64,000 nt of DNA from Clostridiales bacterium (lineage in GTDB: Bacteria; Bacillota; Clostridia; Christensenellales; Borkfalkiaceae): contig SVHY01000002.1 of assembly GCA_015055545.1 (NCBI GenBank), positions 1 through 64,000 on the forward strand, given 5' to 3'. The notes beneath the pieces are model-generated. The model was not told the origin of the DNA. It saw only the letters and a list, made by a program, of their open reading frames with translations, and did no database searches. Both the position numbers and the translations under genes were made by a program. The stretch's first letter is position 1. Each line of letters begins with the position of its first letter. Below, piece by piece: positions 47,050-55,770 of this stretch.

Positions 47050-47565
47050 TTATAACACGCGGCACAGTCCGCAACAAAGCACGACGGAAAGCAGGTAGGA
47101 AAACACGGCGATACATAACGCAAGCGTCAGCTTTTTTCGCTTTAAACCCGCGAAATATACCGCGCCGATATAGAAAATCGTTTCCGAACTCCCGTACGCT
47201 ACGCAAGCGCACCGCGCTGCGTAACTGTCCACGCCGTAGCGCGCGAAAATTTCGGATAGGGTGGCGATAGCACCGCTCCCTGAAAAGGGTTTGACAAGCA
47301 AAAGCGGCGTGATTTCGTTGGGTATGCCCGTAAAGGAAAACAGGGGTGAAAGCCACCGCGAGAGCGCGTTTTCCAAGCCGCTTACTTCAAAAAGCTTGGT
47401 CATCATCGTTACCGTCGCGATATACGGGAATAGGGATACGATAAGCGGAATTGCACCCTTTGCGCCCTGCGTAAAACTGTCGTATACCTTCACTTTCTTA
47501 CAAGCAGCAAAGATGAAACTCGCCAAAAAGATAGCGGGTATGATTAAGGCGAAAATGCGCGTCAT
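47050..47565 (-). CDS. spmB: Spore maturation protein B
   Basis: A 171-aa membrane protein with nucleoside-recognition (Gate) domain features: LIVSLFPYIATVTMMTKLFE, ITPLLLVKPFSGSGAIATLS, YGSSETIFYIGAVYFAGLKR. SpmA and SpmB are needed for core dehydration and heat resistance of spores. ATG 47565 is chosen because it overlaps the SpmA stop (ATGA) and has GGGGG 10 nt upstream; an ATG at 47574 is too close to that site. It is the second gene of spmAB. Confidence 0.92.
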   Translation of the reverse strand: MTRIFALIIPAIFLASFIFAACKKVKVYDSFTQGAKGAIPLIVSLFPYIATVTMMTKLFEVSGLENALSRWLSPLFSFTGIPNEITPLLLVKPFSGSGAIATLSEIFARYGVDSYAARCACVAYGSSETIFYIGAVYFAGLKRKKLTLALCIAVFSYLLSVVLCCGLCRVL

Positions 47566-48164
47566 CTCGTACATACCCCCTTTGTACGCCCGTTTTTTAA
47601 GCCAAAAGCGCTACGTTTTGGCGGGATAAGAAATCTTGTTAATACAACGCCGAGAATGGTAGAGAACGCGGTGGTAATCAGCGTGGGAAGTAAAATGTCC
47701 AGCGGCGCGTTACTGCCCAACGCCACTCGAATACCGATGATAGACGTGGGAATAAGCTGAATGGACGTTGCGTTCAAAACGAACAACATACTCGACGCGT
47801 ATTCCGCTTCGTCCGTTTTATCCAAGAGCTGCGCCGCCTTAATGCCGTAAGGGGTTGCCGCGCCCGACACGCCGAGCAGGTTGACGGACAAGTTCATGCT
47901 CACGGCGTTTAGCGTTTCTTCGTCATCCGTTTTAAACAGGCGTTTGGAAAGCGGTTTTAAAAGCCGCGACGCCACGTTCGTTACGCCGCTGTCCTGCCAA
48001 ACGTTCATCAGCCCCAGCCAAACGGCGTAGGAGGCAACGAGCGATAGACAAAGCGTGGCGCTTTTACTTGCACCGTCTAACAGCGCGGATAGGAAATTGT
48101 CGGGCGACAAAATAAGCAAAACGCCGTTGCAGACGATAAAAATAACGGTAAAAATTGCGTTCAT
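47562..48164 (-). CDS. spmA: Spore maturation protein A
   Basis: A 200-aa membrane protein. The N-terminus FTVIFIVCNGVLLILSPDNF matches SpmA, and LSVNLLGVSGAATPYGIKAA and LNATSIQLIPTSIIGIRVAL are diagnostic. ATG 48164 aligns with SpmA starts. There is no ribosome site; instead TATAAT on the minus strand (48171-48176) is 6 nt away, so the mRNA is probably leaderless. The CATATAAT and a GCATTT about 17 nt upstream may be a sigma-E-type promoter, consistent with sigma-E control of spmA in Bacillus. Confidence 0.92.
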   Translation of the reverse strand: MNAIFTVIFIVCNGVLLILSPDNFLSALLDGASKSATLCLSLVASYAVWLGLMNVWQDSGVTNVASRLLKPLSKRLFKTDDEETLNAVSMNLSVNLLGVSGAATPYGIKAAQLLDKTDEAEYASSMLFVLNATSIQLIPTSIIGIRVALGSNAPLDILLPTLITTAFSTILGVVLTRFLIPPKRSAFGLKNGRTKGVCTR

Positions 48165-48210
48165 AGCACTATTATATGCGGGCTTTTGTATGGAAATGCC
48201 GTGCAAAGGC

Positions 48211-48239
48211 TTTACTTTTTCAAAAAAACAGTGTATAAT
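48211..48239 (+). promoter_or_regulatory. Promoter of metG-tatD-radical SAM operon
   Basis: TTTACT (48211-48216), 17 nt, TATAAT (48234-48239). A small GGGGCTATGCCCC palindrome lies in the leader. No T-box is visible. Confidence 0.7.
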
Positions 48240-48294
48240 AAGGAAGATATAGACAAACGGGGCTATGCCCCGCAACGGAAAAAGGAGCAAGGTT

Positions 48295-50262
48295 ATGGCA
48301 AAGAAACCTTATTATATTACGACGGCGATTGCGTATACTTCTGGTAAACCGCATATCGGCAACACCTATGAAGCGGTGCTTGCGGACGCTATCGCACGCT
48401 TTAAGAGAAAGCAGGGCTTTGACGTGTTCTTCCAAACGGGCACGGACGAGCACGGTCAAAAAATTCAAGAAAAGGCGCAAGCGGCGGGCGTTACGCCACA
48501 AGCGTACGTGGATAAAATCGCGGGCGAAATTAAAGGTATTTGGGACGAAGTGGGTACTTCGTACGATAAATTTATGCGCACGACGGATGCAGACCACGTA
48601 AAACAAGTTTCTAAAATCTTTAAAAAATTCTACGACCAAGGCGATATTTACAAGGGTTATTACGAGGGTATGTACTGTACCCCTTGCGAATCGTTCTGGA
48701 CGGAAAGTCAGCTCGTGGACGGCAAATGCCCCGATTGCGGTCGGGAAGTAAAGCCTGCCAAGGAAGAGGCGTATTTCTTCAAAATGGGCAAGTACGCGGA
48801 TAGACTCATCGAGCATATCAACGCGCACCCTGAATTTATTCAACCCGTTTCGAGAAAGAACGAAATGATGAACAATTTCTTGCTCAAAGGCTTGCAGGAT
48901 TTGTGCGTATCCCGCACCTCCTTTACGTGGGGCGTACCTGTCGAATTTGACGATCGACACGTCGTTTACGTATGGTTGGACGCGCTTACCAACTATATCA
49001 CGGGTATCGGGTACGACGTAGACGGCAACCACGGCGAAAATTATAAAAAATACTGGCCTGCCGATTTGCACTTGATCGGCAAGGATATTTTGCGTTTTCA
49101 CACCATTTACTGGCCCATCTTCTTGATGGCGCTCGGCGAGCCGTTGCCCAAGCAGGTATTCGGGCATCCTTGGCTGCTTATGGGCGACGGGAAGATGAGC
49201 AAATCCAAAGGCAACGTTATTTACGCGGACGATTTGGCACGCTTGTTCGGTGTGGACGCCGTGCGTTATTTCGTGCTCCATGAAATGCCGTTCGATAACG
49301 ACGGTCAAATCACTTGGGAGCTCGTAGCCGAACGGTTCAACACCGACCTTGCGAACGTACTTGGAAATCTCGTTTCCAGAACGGTTGCGATGATTGATAA
49401 ATACTTTGGCGGTACGGTTCAAAAATCGCTTACGGAAAACGAAACGGACGTAGATAAGGACTTGAAAGCGCTCGCTTGTGGAACGGTTGCAAAAGTAGTG
49501 AAAAAAGCGGACGAATTGCGGATTGCGGACGCCATTTCCGAAATCTTTACTCTTCTTCGCCGCGCGAATAAGTATATTGACGAAACGATGCCTTGGGCGC
49601 TTGCCAAAGACGAATCGCAAAAGAGCAGACTTTCCGACGTTTTATATAACCTTGCGGAAACCATTCAAATTTGCGCAAGCTTGTTAGATAGCTTTATGCC
49701 CGAAACGTCGGCGAAAATGCTTTCGGCGTTCGGCGGTAAAACGCGTAGCTTGGAAGATTGTGCTTCCTTTGCGCTTCGCGACAGCGTAACCGTCACGGCG
49801 ATTCCGCCCCTGTTTGCGCGTATTGATTTTAAAAATATAGCACCCGAAATCGAGAAGATTCGTCAGGCGCAAATCGCGGAGGCAACAGCCGCACAAGCTC
49901 CTAAAACGGAAGAAAAGGCGGAAGAGAAAGTGCCTGAAATCAGCATTGACGACTTTGCAAAAGTGCAGCTGAAAGTGGGCGAAATTATCGCATGTGAACG
50001 AGTGCCTAAGTCGTCCAAACTGTTGCACGAAACGGTAAAATTCGGCGACGAAGTACGCTCTGTCGTTTCGGGGATTGCGAAAGTATACGCACCTGAAGAG
50101 CTGATCGGGAAAAAGGTGGTGTTCGTCACCAACCTTGCGCCGAGAAAGGTTTGCGGCGTGCTTTCCGAGGGTATGATTTTAGCCGCGGAAGACGAAGACG
50201 GCGTAATGTCGCTCATCGTTCCCGATAAATCGGAAATCAAGAGCGGGGCGAATTTAGGCTGA
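48295..50262 (+). CDS. metG: Methionyl-tRNA synthetase
   Basis: A 655-aa class I synthetase that charges tRNA-Met. Motifs: HIGH-type KPHIGNTYEAV, zinc knuckles CTPCESFW and CPDCG, KMSKS (GKMSKSKGNV), anticodon-binding helices, and a C-terminal Trbp111-like tRNA-binding domain (FAKVQLKVGEIIACERVPKS). ATG 48295 follows AAAGGAGCAAGG. It is first in an operon with tatD (1-nt gap) and the TatD-linked radical SAM gene, a frequent Firmicute order. Confidence 0.97.
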   Translation: MAKKPYYITTAIAYTSGKPHIGNTYEAVLADAIARFKRKQGFDVFFQTGTDEHGQKIQEKAQAAGVTPQAYVDKIAGEIKGIWDEVGTSYDKFMRTTDADHVKQVSKIFKKFYDQGDIYKGYYEGMYCTPCESFWTESQLVDGKCPDCGREVKPAKEEAYFFKMGKYADRLIEHINAHPEFIQPVSRKNEMMNNFLLKGLQDLCVSRTSFTWGVPVEFDDRHVVYVWLDALTNYITGIGYDVDGNHGENYKKYWPADLHLIGKDILRFHTIYWPIFLMALGEPLPKQVFGHPWLLMGDGKMSKSKGNVIYADDLARLFGVDAVRYFVLHEMPFDNDGQITWELVAERFNTDLANVLGNLVSRTVAMIDKYFGGTVQKSLTENETDVDKDLKALACGTVAKVVKKADELRIADAISEIFTLLRRANKYIDETMPWALAKDESQKSRLSDVLYNLAETIQICASLLDSFMPETSAKMLSAFGGKTRSLEDCASFALRDSVTVTAIPPLFARIDFKNIAPEIEKIRQAQIAEATAAQAPKTEEKAEEKVPEISIDDFAKVQLKVGEIIACERVPKSSKLLHETVKFGDEVRSVVSGIAKVYAPEELIGKKVVFVTNLAPRKVCGVLSEGMILAAEDEDGVMSLIVPDKSEIKSGANLG

Positions 50263-50263
50263 T

Positions 50264-51046
50264 ATGTATATCGACGTACATTGTCATTTGACGGACGATT
50301 ATTCGGCTGTGGGCGGCGTAGACGAAGTGATTGCCCGCGCTAACGCGGCGGGCGTAAAACGCATTATCTGTTCAGGCTACGATTTGCTTTCGTCGCAAAC
50401 GGCGGCAAGGCTTGCAGAAAAACACGAGAGCGTGTATTTTTCCGCAGGCTTTCACCCCAGCGAATGGTCGAAATATAAGGACGGCGATTTTGAACGCTTG
50501 AAAGAGCTTTGTAAACACGAAAAATGCGTAGCCGTCGGGGAAATCGGTTTGGATTATCATTTCGACGACAACCCGAGCGCGGAAACACAGCGAAAGGGCT
50601 TTATCGAGCAACTGCATATTGCACGCGAACTCAAAAAACCCGTGGTTCTGCACAGCCGCGACGCGGCGCAGGAAACGCTGGAAATTTTACAGGCAAATAA
50701 GGACTGTTTGCAAAGCGGCGCGCTCATGCACTGTTATTCTTATTCGGCGGAAATGTCGGAACGGTTCGCGGCTTTGGACGTGTATTTTTCTTTTGGCGGA
50801 CCTTGTACGTTCAAGAACGCAAAAAAGGTTTTTGAAAGCGTTGAGCGCATACCTGCCCCGCGCATTTTATCAGAAACGGATTGCCCGTACCTCACACCCG
50901 TACCGCACAGGGGCGAGTTTCCTAACCAACCCGTGTACGTGCAACACGTCGTTTCGCGGCTTGCTCAGCTTCGCGGCGTGACGGAAGAAGAAATGAAAAA
51001 GCAAATTTGGCAAAACGCGGAAACGCTGTTTTTCAATAAAGGATAG
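50264..51046 (+). CDS. tatD: TatD-family metal-dependent nuclease
   Basis: A 260-aa TIM-barrel hydrolase. Metal ligands are visible: YIDVHCHLTD, VAVGEIGLDYH, VVLHSRDA, ALMHCYSYS and ILSETDCPYL. TatD proteins are 3'-5' DNA exonucleases linked to repair; substrate preference here is untested. The ATG lies right after the metG stop, so translation is probably coupled. The radical SAM gene follows after 4 nt. Confidence 0.93.
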   Translation: MYIDVHCHLTDDYSAVGGVDEVIARANAAGVKRIICSGYDLLSSQTAARLAEKHESVYFSAGFHPSEWSKYKDGDFERLKELCKHEKCVAVGEIGLDYHFDDNPSAETQRKGFIEQLHIARELKKPVVLHSRDAAQETLEILQANKDCLQSGALMHCYSYSAEMSERFAALDVYFSFGGPCTFKNAKKVFESVERIPAPRILSETDCPYLTPVPHRGEFPNQPVYVQHVVSRLAQLRGVTEEEMKKQIWQNAETLFFNKG

Positions 51047-51050
51047 TATT

Positions 51051-51908
51051 ATGGACGAAATCAAAGAACAAAACGTGAATTTGCAAAACCCGCAAGGTCA
51101 AAATCAAGGCGGCGGCGGAAAACGCAGACGTCGCAAAAAACGCAAGGGCGGCGGTGGTCAAAACGGTCAAAACGCGCAAAATCAGCAAGCGCAACAAGTC
51201 GTTGAACAGGCGGCGCAGCAAGAGCGCGCAAAACCGCAACCGCAACAACAAAAACAGAAACAAAAGCAAAAACAAAACAAGCAAGCGGACGACGGAAGGA
51301 AGGATACTTACGCGTACGTTTTAGACGGGAATTTGTATATCAACCTTACCAACAAATGCTCCAACGGCTGTGATTTTTGCGTACGGAACGAGCGGGCGAG
51401 CTATTACGGGCATTATTTATGGCTTCGCCACGGCGAACCGACGGTGGATAAAGTGATTGCGGCGGTGAAACAGCTTGGGGATTTGTCGCAGTTTAAGGAA
51501 GTGGTGTTCTGTGGATTTGGCGAACCGACGTATAAGGTCGCGGAAATGGTAGAACTTTGCGATTATTTCCACGAAAAGGGGTTAAAAACCCGTTTAAATA
51601 CCAACGGACAGGGCAATCTTATCAATAAGCGGGATATCGTACCCGAAATCAAGGGTAAAATCGATTTCGTAAACGTTTCGCTCAACGCGTCTTGCGCGGA
51701 AAAATACCAAAAAATTTGCCGTTCACAGTTCAAGGAAATGGGCTTTGACGCGCTTGTGGAATTTGCAAAAATTTGCCGTCGCAACGGTGTAAAATGCCGT
51801 TTCTCGATTGTCGATTGTATCGGCGAAGAAGAAGTGGAAGCGTGCAAAAAACTCGCTGAAAGCGTGAAAGTACCTTTGTATATCCGCAAATATATAACGG
51901 ATTCCTAA
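51051..51908 (+). CDS. TatD-linked radical SAM protein with Gln/Lys-rich extension
   Basis: A 285-aa radical SAM enzyme. The cluster motif CSNGCDFC (Cys 103, 107, 110) and the GFGEPT motif are intact. Members of this family lie beside tatD in many Firmicutes; the reaction is unknown. Residues 1-85 are unusual: a Gly/Arg/Lys patch (GGGGKRRRRKKRKGGGG) followed by a Gln/Asn/Lys-rich tract (QQQKQKQKQKQNKQ), resembling RNA-binding disordered tails. Typical relatives begin close to the YAYVLDGNLYINLT strand. AAGGA precedes the ATG. It is last in the metG operon. Confidence 0.9.
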   Translation: MDEIKEQNVNLQNPQGQNQGGGGKRRRRKKRKGGGGQNGQNAQNQQAQQVVEQAAQQERAKPQPQQQKQKQKQKQNKQADDGRKDTYAYVLDGNLYINLTNKCSNGCDFCVRNERASYYGHYLWLRHGEPTVDKVIAAVKQLGDLSQFKEVVFCGFGEPTYKVAEMVELCDYFHEKGLKTRLNTNGQGNLINKRDIVPEIKGKIDFVNVSLNASCAEKYQKICRSQFKEMGFDALVEFAKICRRNGVKCRFSIVDCIGEEEVEACKKLAESVKVPLYIRKYITDS

Positions 51909-52016
51909 CGATGAATTGCAAGGATTTGCCTTGTGTGAATTGAAAAATAAATTTTTCATGAATTGCCCTACGGGCATGAATTGCAAAACAAAGTTTTGCA
52001 TTGTGGAAATATTACA
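51905..52016 (+). repeat. Chain of short palindromes joined by GAATTG
   Basis: Units of the form TGAATTG plus a variable palindrome follow one another: GCAAGGATTTGCCTTG, GAAAAATAAATTTTTC, GCCCTACGGGC, GCAAAACAAAGTTTTGC. The same style occurs at 46778-46825 and 7199-7215. No gene is present. Confidence 0.75.
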
Positions 52017-52036
52017 ATAATCAAAACGCAAGCTTT

Positions 52037-52266
52037 GTATCTATACGCCATAGCGTATGTACCGCTTTGCGGTGAGCGCAACCTCTGGTTGCTTTACTTG
52101 GGACTATTTCGCGGGGCGTTTCTCTCGCAAAGCTGTTCTTTGCGTTCGGGCACGCTCACGCCTACCTATCGGCGTTCGCTTATCTCGTCCCTACAAGGCA
52201 TTATTAATGCCTTGCTTAACGGGCAACTCGTCCCAACACCCCACAAGGGACTGTGTCCCTTGACCC
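52037..52266 (-). repeat. Palindrome-mosaic repeat, copy C
   Basis: This is the longest mosaic. In order it holds ACGCCATAGCGT, CCGCTTTGCGG, GCAACCTCTGGTTGC, a GGGACTATTTCGCGGGGCG link, GCAAAGCTGTTCTTTGC, the CCTACCTATCGG block, AAGGCATTATTAATGCCTT, AACGGGCAACTCGTC and AAGGGACTGTGTCCCTT. The order joins modules of copies A/B and E. It lies directly before rsmA and leaves only about 20 nt for a ribosome site. Confidence 0.85.
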
Positions 52267-52286
52267 TTTTCCTTAGATTAGAGCTT

Positions 52287-53126
52287 ATGAGCGAATTAAA
52301 AACAGTACTTGACAGACACGGATTCCGTTTTAAAAAACAATTCGGGCAAAATTTCATATCGGATACCAACTTGCTTTCGTCCATCGTGGAGGCATCGGGC
52401 GTAACAAAAGATACCACGGTGGTGGAAATCGGTTGCGGTGCGGGTACGCTTACGCGCGCGATTGCGGAAAAGGCGAAAAAGGTCTACGCATTCGATATCG
52501 ACCGCGATTTGCAGCCCGTTCTTGCCGAAACTTTGAAAGGACTTGATAACGTGGAAGTTATTTTCCGCGATTTTAATAAGTTGAATTTAAAGGAATTTGA
52601 ACGGGAAATCGGCGAATATTTGGTCGTTGCCAACCTGCCTTATTATATTACGACGCCGCTGGTTACCAAACTCTTGGAAGAAGGGGAAAAGGTGCAAGGA
52701 CTGTCGGTAATGGTGCAAGAAGAAGTGGCGCTCAGATTTTGCGCGCAAGAAAACACGCCCGAATACGGTTCGATTACGGCGGCGATTGCCTTGAAAGGCA
52801 AAGCGCAAATCGTAAAACGCGTTTCGCGCAATCTCTTTTATCCTCGCCCCAACGTCGATTCCGCCGTTGTCAAAATCACTTTTGAACGTGGTCGGATTCC
52901 CGTTAAAAGTGCCGCGGCGTATCGTCAAACGGTCAAATGTGCGTTCTTAAACCGCCGCAAAACGCTTGAGAACAACCTTGTAAACAGTTTTAAAGTTTCC
53001 CGTGAAACAGCGAAAGAAATTTTGAGCCTTGCAGGGGTAGACGAAAAGGCTCGCGGGGAAACGCTCTCGCCTATGCGCCTTGGCGCGCTGTCGGATATAC
53101 TCGTCGAAAAAGGTATATTGCAATAA
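52287..53126 (+). CDS. rsmA: 16S rRNA dimethyladenosine transferase
   Basis: A 279-aa KsgA/RsmA enzyme that dimethylates A1518 and A1519 of 16S rRNA with S-adenosylmethionine. Motifs: FKKQFGQNFISDTNL, VVEIGCGAGTLTRAIAEKA, the catalytic VVANLPYYITTPLV, NLFYPRPNVDSAVV. ATG 52287 is chosen because the conserved N-terminus begins there; the in-frame stretch upstream is repeat DNA and is not coding. The ribosome site is weak (TTAGAG). The promoter of the next gene overlaps the last codons. Confidence 0.95.
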   Translation: MSELKTVLDRHGFRFKKQFGQNFISDTNLLSSIVEASGVTKDTTVVEIGCGAGTLTRAIAEKAKKVYAFDIDRDLQPVLAETLKGLDNVEVIFRDFNKLNLKEFEREIGEYLVVANLPYYITTPLVTKLLEEGEKVQGLSVMVQEEVALRFCAQENTPEYGSITAAIALKGKAQIVKRVSRNLFYPRPNVDSAVVKITFERGRIPVKSAAAYRQTVKCAFLNRRKTLENNLVNSFKVSRETAKEILSLAGVDEKARGETLSPMRLGALSDILVEKGILQ

Positions 53127-53146
53127 GCCGTAACGTATGGTATGAT
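53118..53146 (+). promoter_or_regulatory. Promoter of the glycan cluster, leaderless arrangement
   Basis: TTGCAA (53118-53123, overlapping the end of rsmA), 17 nt, TATGAT (53141-53146). Six nt separate it from the ATG at 53153. Confidence 0.65.
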
Positions 53147-53152
53147 TAGACT

Positions 53153-54421
53153 ATGAAGACGTTGATTATCAGTCACAATCCCATTTCCACCTATCAAAGC
53201 ATGGGAAAAACGATGCTCGCCTTTTTTTCTCAATTTGAAAGAGAGGAGCTTTGTCAGTTATATATTTATCCCACTTTGCCCGATACGGATAAATGCGGTT
53301 CGTATTTTCGTATTACGGATAAGGCGGTGCTTAAATCGTATTTGCGTTTTAGGGTGCAAAGCGGCGAAGTTTCGCCTCTTTTGCAGTCGGAAAAGACGGA
53401 TTTGAGTGAAGAAGACAGAAAACTCTATCGCAATAAAAAGAACAAAAGCCCCTTTCGGATTCTTGCGCGCGATTGGCTTTGGAAGGGCGCGCGTTGGTAT
53501 AATAAAGCTTTGAAAGCTTGGTTGGATAAAGAAAAACCCACCTGTATTTTTATTGCTCCGGGCGCGCAGAAATTCTTATACGATATTGCACTCAAAATCG
53601 CGAAAAAGCGGGGTATACCCATCGTAACGTATATTTGCGACGAATTCTATTTTTTGGAAAAGAAAAAAGGATTTTGGGGACGGTTGCAACAACGCGCGTT
53701 GCGTAAAAAGATTCGCAAGCTTATGCAACGCACCGCGCACGTTATCACTATTTGCGACGAACTGAAAGAGATTTATTCGCAAACGTTTGGCGTAGCGGCA
53801 ACTACGCTGATGACGGGCGCGAACTATCCGCCGCGCGAAGCGCCGCGTGAAGTGGACAAGCCAACGGTGCTCACCTACACGGGTAATATTCGTTGGAATC
53901 GATATACGTCGCTAGCGGAAATCGGCAAAACGCTCGATGACATCAACGCCCAAACAAACGCCGGGTACGCTTTGCATATTTATACGCGCGAAAAGGACGA
54001 GAGTATCTTATCCGCGTTCGACGGCATACAATCCGTTCAATTCTGTGGATTTTTACAGGGCAAAGCGTTTGACGATACGCTCAAAAATGCTGAAATCTTG
54101 GTGCATACCGAAGCGTTTGATGACGAGAGTATCGACGGGGTGAAACATTCCGTTTCCACGAAGATTGCCGATTGTCTATCAGTAGGGAATTGCCTGTTTG
54201 CTTACGGACCTAAACAGGTCGCGTCTATGCGGTATTTGCTCGATACGCAAAGCGCGGTTTGCGCAACGGAGCCGTCTGCGCTCAAAGACGCGCTCTTGTG
54301 TGTTTTGACGGATAGGGACAGTCGTTTAAAAGCGGTGGAAAACGCTTTGCAAGCGGCAAAGGCAAACCACGACGGACAAAAGACGAGCGAAACGCTCAAA
54401 AACATACTGAAAAATCTTTAA
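53153..54421 (+). CDS. Glycosyltransferase (GT-B fold)
   Basis: A 422-aa cytoplasmic glycosyltransferase. The N-terminal Rossmann start is KTLIISHNPISTYQSMGKTM, and the C-terminal donor-binding half has LTYTGNIRWNRYTSLAEI and HTEAFDDESIDGVKHSVSTK with the conserved acidic residues. It resembles GT4-like enzymes of surface polysaccharide clusters, but the donor and acceptor are unknown. There is no ribosome site; a promoter ends 6 nt upstream, so the mRNA is probably leaderless. It is first in a cluster with a polymerase, a second glycosyltransferase, a flippase and LicD. Confidence 0.8.
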   Translation: MKTLIISHNPISTYQSMGKTMLAFFSQFEREELCQLYIYPTLPDTDKCGSYFRITDKAVLKSYLRFRVQSGEVSPLLQSEKTDLSEEDRKLYRNKKNKSPFRILARDWLWKGARWYNKALKAWLDKEKPTCIFIAPGAQKFLYDIALKIAKKRGIPIVTYICDEFYFLEKKKGFWGRLQQRALRKKIRKLMQRTAHVITICDELKEIYSQTFGVAATTLMTGANYPPREAPREVDKPTVLTYTGNIRWNRYTSLAEIGKTLDDINAQTNAGYALHIYTREKDESILSAFDGIQSVQFCGFLQGKAFDDTLKNAEILVHTEAFDDESIDGVKHSVSTKIADCLSVGNCLFAYGPKQVASMRYLLDTQSAVCATEPSALKDALLCVLTDRDSRLKAVENALQAAKANHDGQKTSETLKNILKNL

Positions 54422-54453
54422 AAAATACACACACTGAAAAAGGAGGGAGAAAC

Positions 54454-55770
54454 GTGCTGATTTATGTTTGTTTATTTGCGCTTGGGTGCGGCGGTATATT
54501 GTTTGAAAAGTACGCCAAGCTTGACAAACAGTTTAAACGCGTAATCGTTTGCAGCGTTATGTTTCTCGCGCTCTTTTTTACGTTTGCGCTCCGCCATCAA
54601 TGCATGGGGATTGATTTGCGTTATCAAGACCCGAAAACGGGGTATTTGCGTTCTTTCGAACTGATTACGGGTATGCCTTTGAAAAAGGTTCTCTTTATGG
54701 AGAGTTATCAAAACTACGAACGCGGTTATATCATTTTCAACAAGCTCGTAGGCATGATTAACCCTAGCCGTCAATTCTTTATGGCGTGTTGCGCGTTCTG
54801 CTGTGTCGCGCCCGTAGCTTGGACGATTTATAAGCGTAGCGAATCGCCTGCGTTCTCGTTCGTCGTATACATGGGTATACCCTATTTCCTTTGCCTCTTT
54901 TCCACCTTGCGCCAAGCGATAGCGGTAGGCATTTGTTTTTTGGCGTTTTCTTGCGTGCAGGGTAAAAGACCACTGCTCTTTACCGCGCTCGTTTTCCTTG
55001 CGAGCACCTTCCATGGTACGGCACTTTTGTTCTTGGTGGTATATCCCGCGTATCACGTGCGCTTGTCTATTAATTTGCGCTGGGTGTCGCTGTTCGCTTT
55101 GCCGTTCGTGTATTTGCACGCAAATATTTTAATAGAATATGCATCTATGTTTATTACACAAGTATCCGTAGGCGAAGGCACAGGCGCAATTAATCTGTTT
55201 TTGATTTTCTGTGCGATTTATGCGTTTTGTATTACGCTTCAAAAAAACGGCGGTGTAAAAAAACGCGGTTATCGAAATATGCTTTTGAACAAAGACGACG
55301 AAATACCCAAACAGCAAGGCTATTTGAATATTTTTTGGATCGCGTGTGCCATGCAAGCGTTCAGCGGTGTGGACAGCTTGGCAATGCGTATGGCGCATTA
55401 TTATATGATTATTCTCGTGCTTTTGTTGCCGTCGCTTATTATGCATTTGCCCAAAGGTAAACTGATACTCATTAAAGACGAGTCGGAAAAGCCGAAAGAA
55501 ACGGCATTGCAAATGGTCGCAAGGCTTATGGACGGAAGAGAATACGTGCAAAGTAAATGCCGCCCTCTTACACGCGCAGTTGCAAGGCTCGGACGTTTTT
55601 TCGTGGATAACAAACCCGTCCGTAAAACCTTGGCTTTCTGGCGCGACCATAAGAAGACGATTTTGCTTTGGTTTATCGTCCTTTGTTTCGTTCTTTCGGG
55701 ACTTGACGGACTCGCGCATACTTATTGGTCGATGTCTTATCCCTATTATTTCTTCTGGCAGGCGGTATGA
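54454..55770 (+). CDS. EpsG-type polysaccharide polymerase
   Basis: A 438-aa polytopic membrane protein with about ten helices. YERGYIIFNKLVGMI and YMGIPYFLCLFSTLRQAIAV followed by GICFLAF are typical of the EpsG/Wzy-like polymerases that link repeat units outside the membrane. The last 130 residues form a cytoplasmic loop and one more helix. The GTG start follows AGGAGGGAG. Its stop overlaps the start of the next glycosyltransferase (ATGA). The function is assigned from family and cluster context. Confidence 0.85.
   Translation: MLIYVCLFALGCGGILFEKYAKLDKQFKRVIVCSVMFLALFFTFALRHQCMGIDLRYQDPKTGYLRSFELITGMPLKKVLFMESYQNYERGYIIFNKLVGMINPSRQFFMACCAFCCVAPVAWTIYKRSESPAFSFVVYMGIPYFLCLFSTLRQAIAVGICFLAFSCVQGKRPLLFTALVFLASTFHGTALLFLVVYPAYHVRLSINLRWVSLFALPFVYLHANILIEYASMFITQVSVGEGTGAINLFLIFCAIYAFCITLQKNGGVKKRGYRNMLLNKDDEIPKQQGYLNIFWIACAMQAFSGVDSLAMRMAHYYMIILVLLLPSLIMHLPKGKLILIKDESEKPKETALQMVARLMDGREYVQSKCRPLTRAVARLGRFFVDNKPVRKTLAFWRDHKKTILLWFIVLCFVLSGLDGLAHTYWSMSYPYYFFWQAV

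Noticed and set aside
48240..48294. T-box or other aminoacyl-tRNA sensor before metG
   Set aside because: The leader is only about 50 nt and contains neither a T-box sequence nor a terminator hairpin.
48220..49620. Open frame of 466 codons antisense to metG
   Set aside because: Shadow of the methionyl-tRNA synthetase gene; the His/Phe/Arg-rich composition is typical of antisense reading.
51963..52286. Long N-terminal extension of rsmA reaching into repeat DNA
   Set aside because: The conserved RsmA start is at 52287, and the upstream translation is palindromic repeat sequence with no similarity to the family.
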